A stretch of 33,464 bases of DNA, from the NCBI GenBank assembly GCA_016931575.1, contig JAFGEO010000013.1:1-33464 (forward strand). Direction: 5' to 3'. The position numbers and the translations under genes are program-made. This document shows, one piece after another, positions 33,306-33,464 of the stretch. Positions within the stretch are counted from its first letter, which is position 1; every line of letters begins with the position of its first letter. Origin of the DNA: Bacteroidales bacterium (GTDB lineage Bacteria > Bacteroidota > Bacteroidia > Bacteroidales > UBA10428). The notes under the pieces are model-generated. The model ran no database searches, had not been told where the DNA came from, and saw only the letters and a program-made list of their open reading frames with translations.

Positions 33306-33342
33306 TGTCACCTTCTGGTAAAAGCATGTCACAAATTGTCAC
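33306..33342. promoter_or_regulatory. Three phased TGTCAC direct repeats
   Basis: TGTCAC at 33306, 33327 and 33337, spaced 21 and 10 bp, so on one face of the helix. They lie just upstream of the predicted -7 element. This is a typical place for an activator site. The remainder of the window (33343-33464) is AT-rich, with one small palindrome (AGGTAC/GTACCT at 33391-33411); a start of a plus-strand gene at 33453 is possible but cannot be supported. Confidence 0.4.
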
Positions 33343-33464
33343 CGTCAATATAATTTAATGTAAATCAAGCGTTTATTATTCTATACATTTTTAGGTACTG
33401 AAATCATGTACCTGCCTGATCAATCATTTATTTTTAGTAAATTAGATAAAACATGCACTCCATG

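Noticed and set aside
1-33464. CRISPR array, prophage or toxin-antitoxin pair
   Set aside because: No regularly spaced direct repeats, phage structural genes or paired small toxin/antitoxin genes were seen.

Overview
The window reads as a chromosomal segment of a free-living, probably anaerobic or facultative Bacteroidota, most likely of the order Bacteroidales or a near relative. The evidence is the gene content (DUF2851 and DUF3109 proteins, a Bacteroidota-type outer-membrane beta-barrel TonB receptor, purM-prfA-pyrF and rpsO-pnp blocks, an OmpA/TPR lipoprotein) and many upstream sequences that fit the Bacteroidota promoter (-7 element TAnnTTTG, with TTG or TTTG about 19 bp upstream). It is mostly core genome, broken by a few repeat-rich or degraded patches.

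Layout. 1-2.0 kb: the start of a secreted protein running off the left edge, a fused YjdI/CDGSH iron-sulfur protein, and an arginine deiminase. 2.0-2.8 kb: a minus-strand microcluster of very small genes (NifX-like fragment, Cys/Ser-rich tail, Nif11-like protein, unknown 99-residue protein). 2.9-7.4 kb: sucC, a SpoU/TrmH RNA methyltransferase, a large OmpA/TPR lipoprotein and a small membrane protein. 7.5-10.2 kb: rpsO-pnp with terminator and leader hairpins. 10.4-11.6 kb: an AT-rich CPBP protease gene beside what looks like the 3' end of a decayed group II intron and a gene scrap. 11.6-14.0 kb: a potassium-channel-like protein and DUF2851. 14.2-15.6 kb: a sugar/H+ symporter. 15.8-21.7 kb: pyrF, prfA, purM, folE, an ECF sigma factor and a B12-binding MerR regulator, all on the minus strand. 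21.8-23.7 kb: O-methyltransferase and M16 peptidase. 23.9-24.9 kb: tRNA-Phe followed by about 900 bp of palindromes with no convincing gene. 24.9-26.7 kb: AHSA1 protein, 5-formyl-THF cyclo-ligase and a small lipoprotein. 26.8-33.2 kb: a secreted vWA protein, a TonB-dependent receptor, DUF3109 and a secreted protein with two GH2-type sugar-binding-like domains.

The most interesting unit is at 19.1-21.7 kb. The MerR protein carries the Wx9EH signature and the conserved His of CarH/LitR adenosylcobalamin photoreceptors. It is followed by an ECF sigma factor gene, with folE 36 bp beyond that. The intergenic region holds two perfect copies of TGTTTAAC-N14-GTTAAACA, and one of them covers the predicted -7 element of the sigma gene. 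I infer a B12-dependent light-response circuit that controls a sigma factor together with folate/pterin synthesis. Second is the 2.0-2.8 kb microcluster, where a NifX-like reading frame stops at a TGA and a Cys/Ser-rich tail continues in the +1 frame. All function statements come from reading motifs by eye; no database search was possible.
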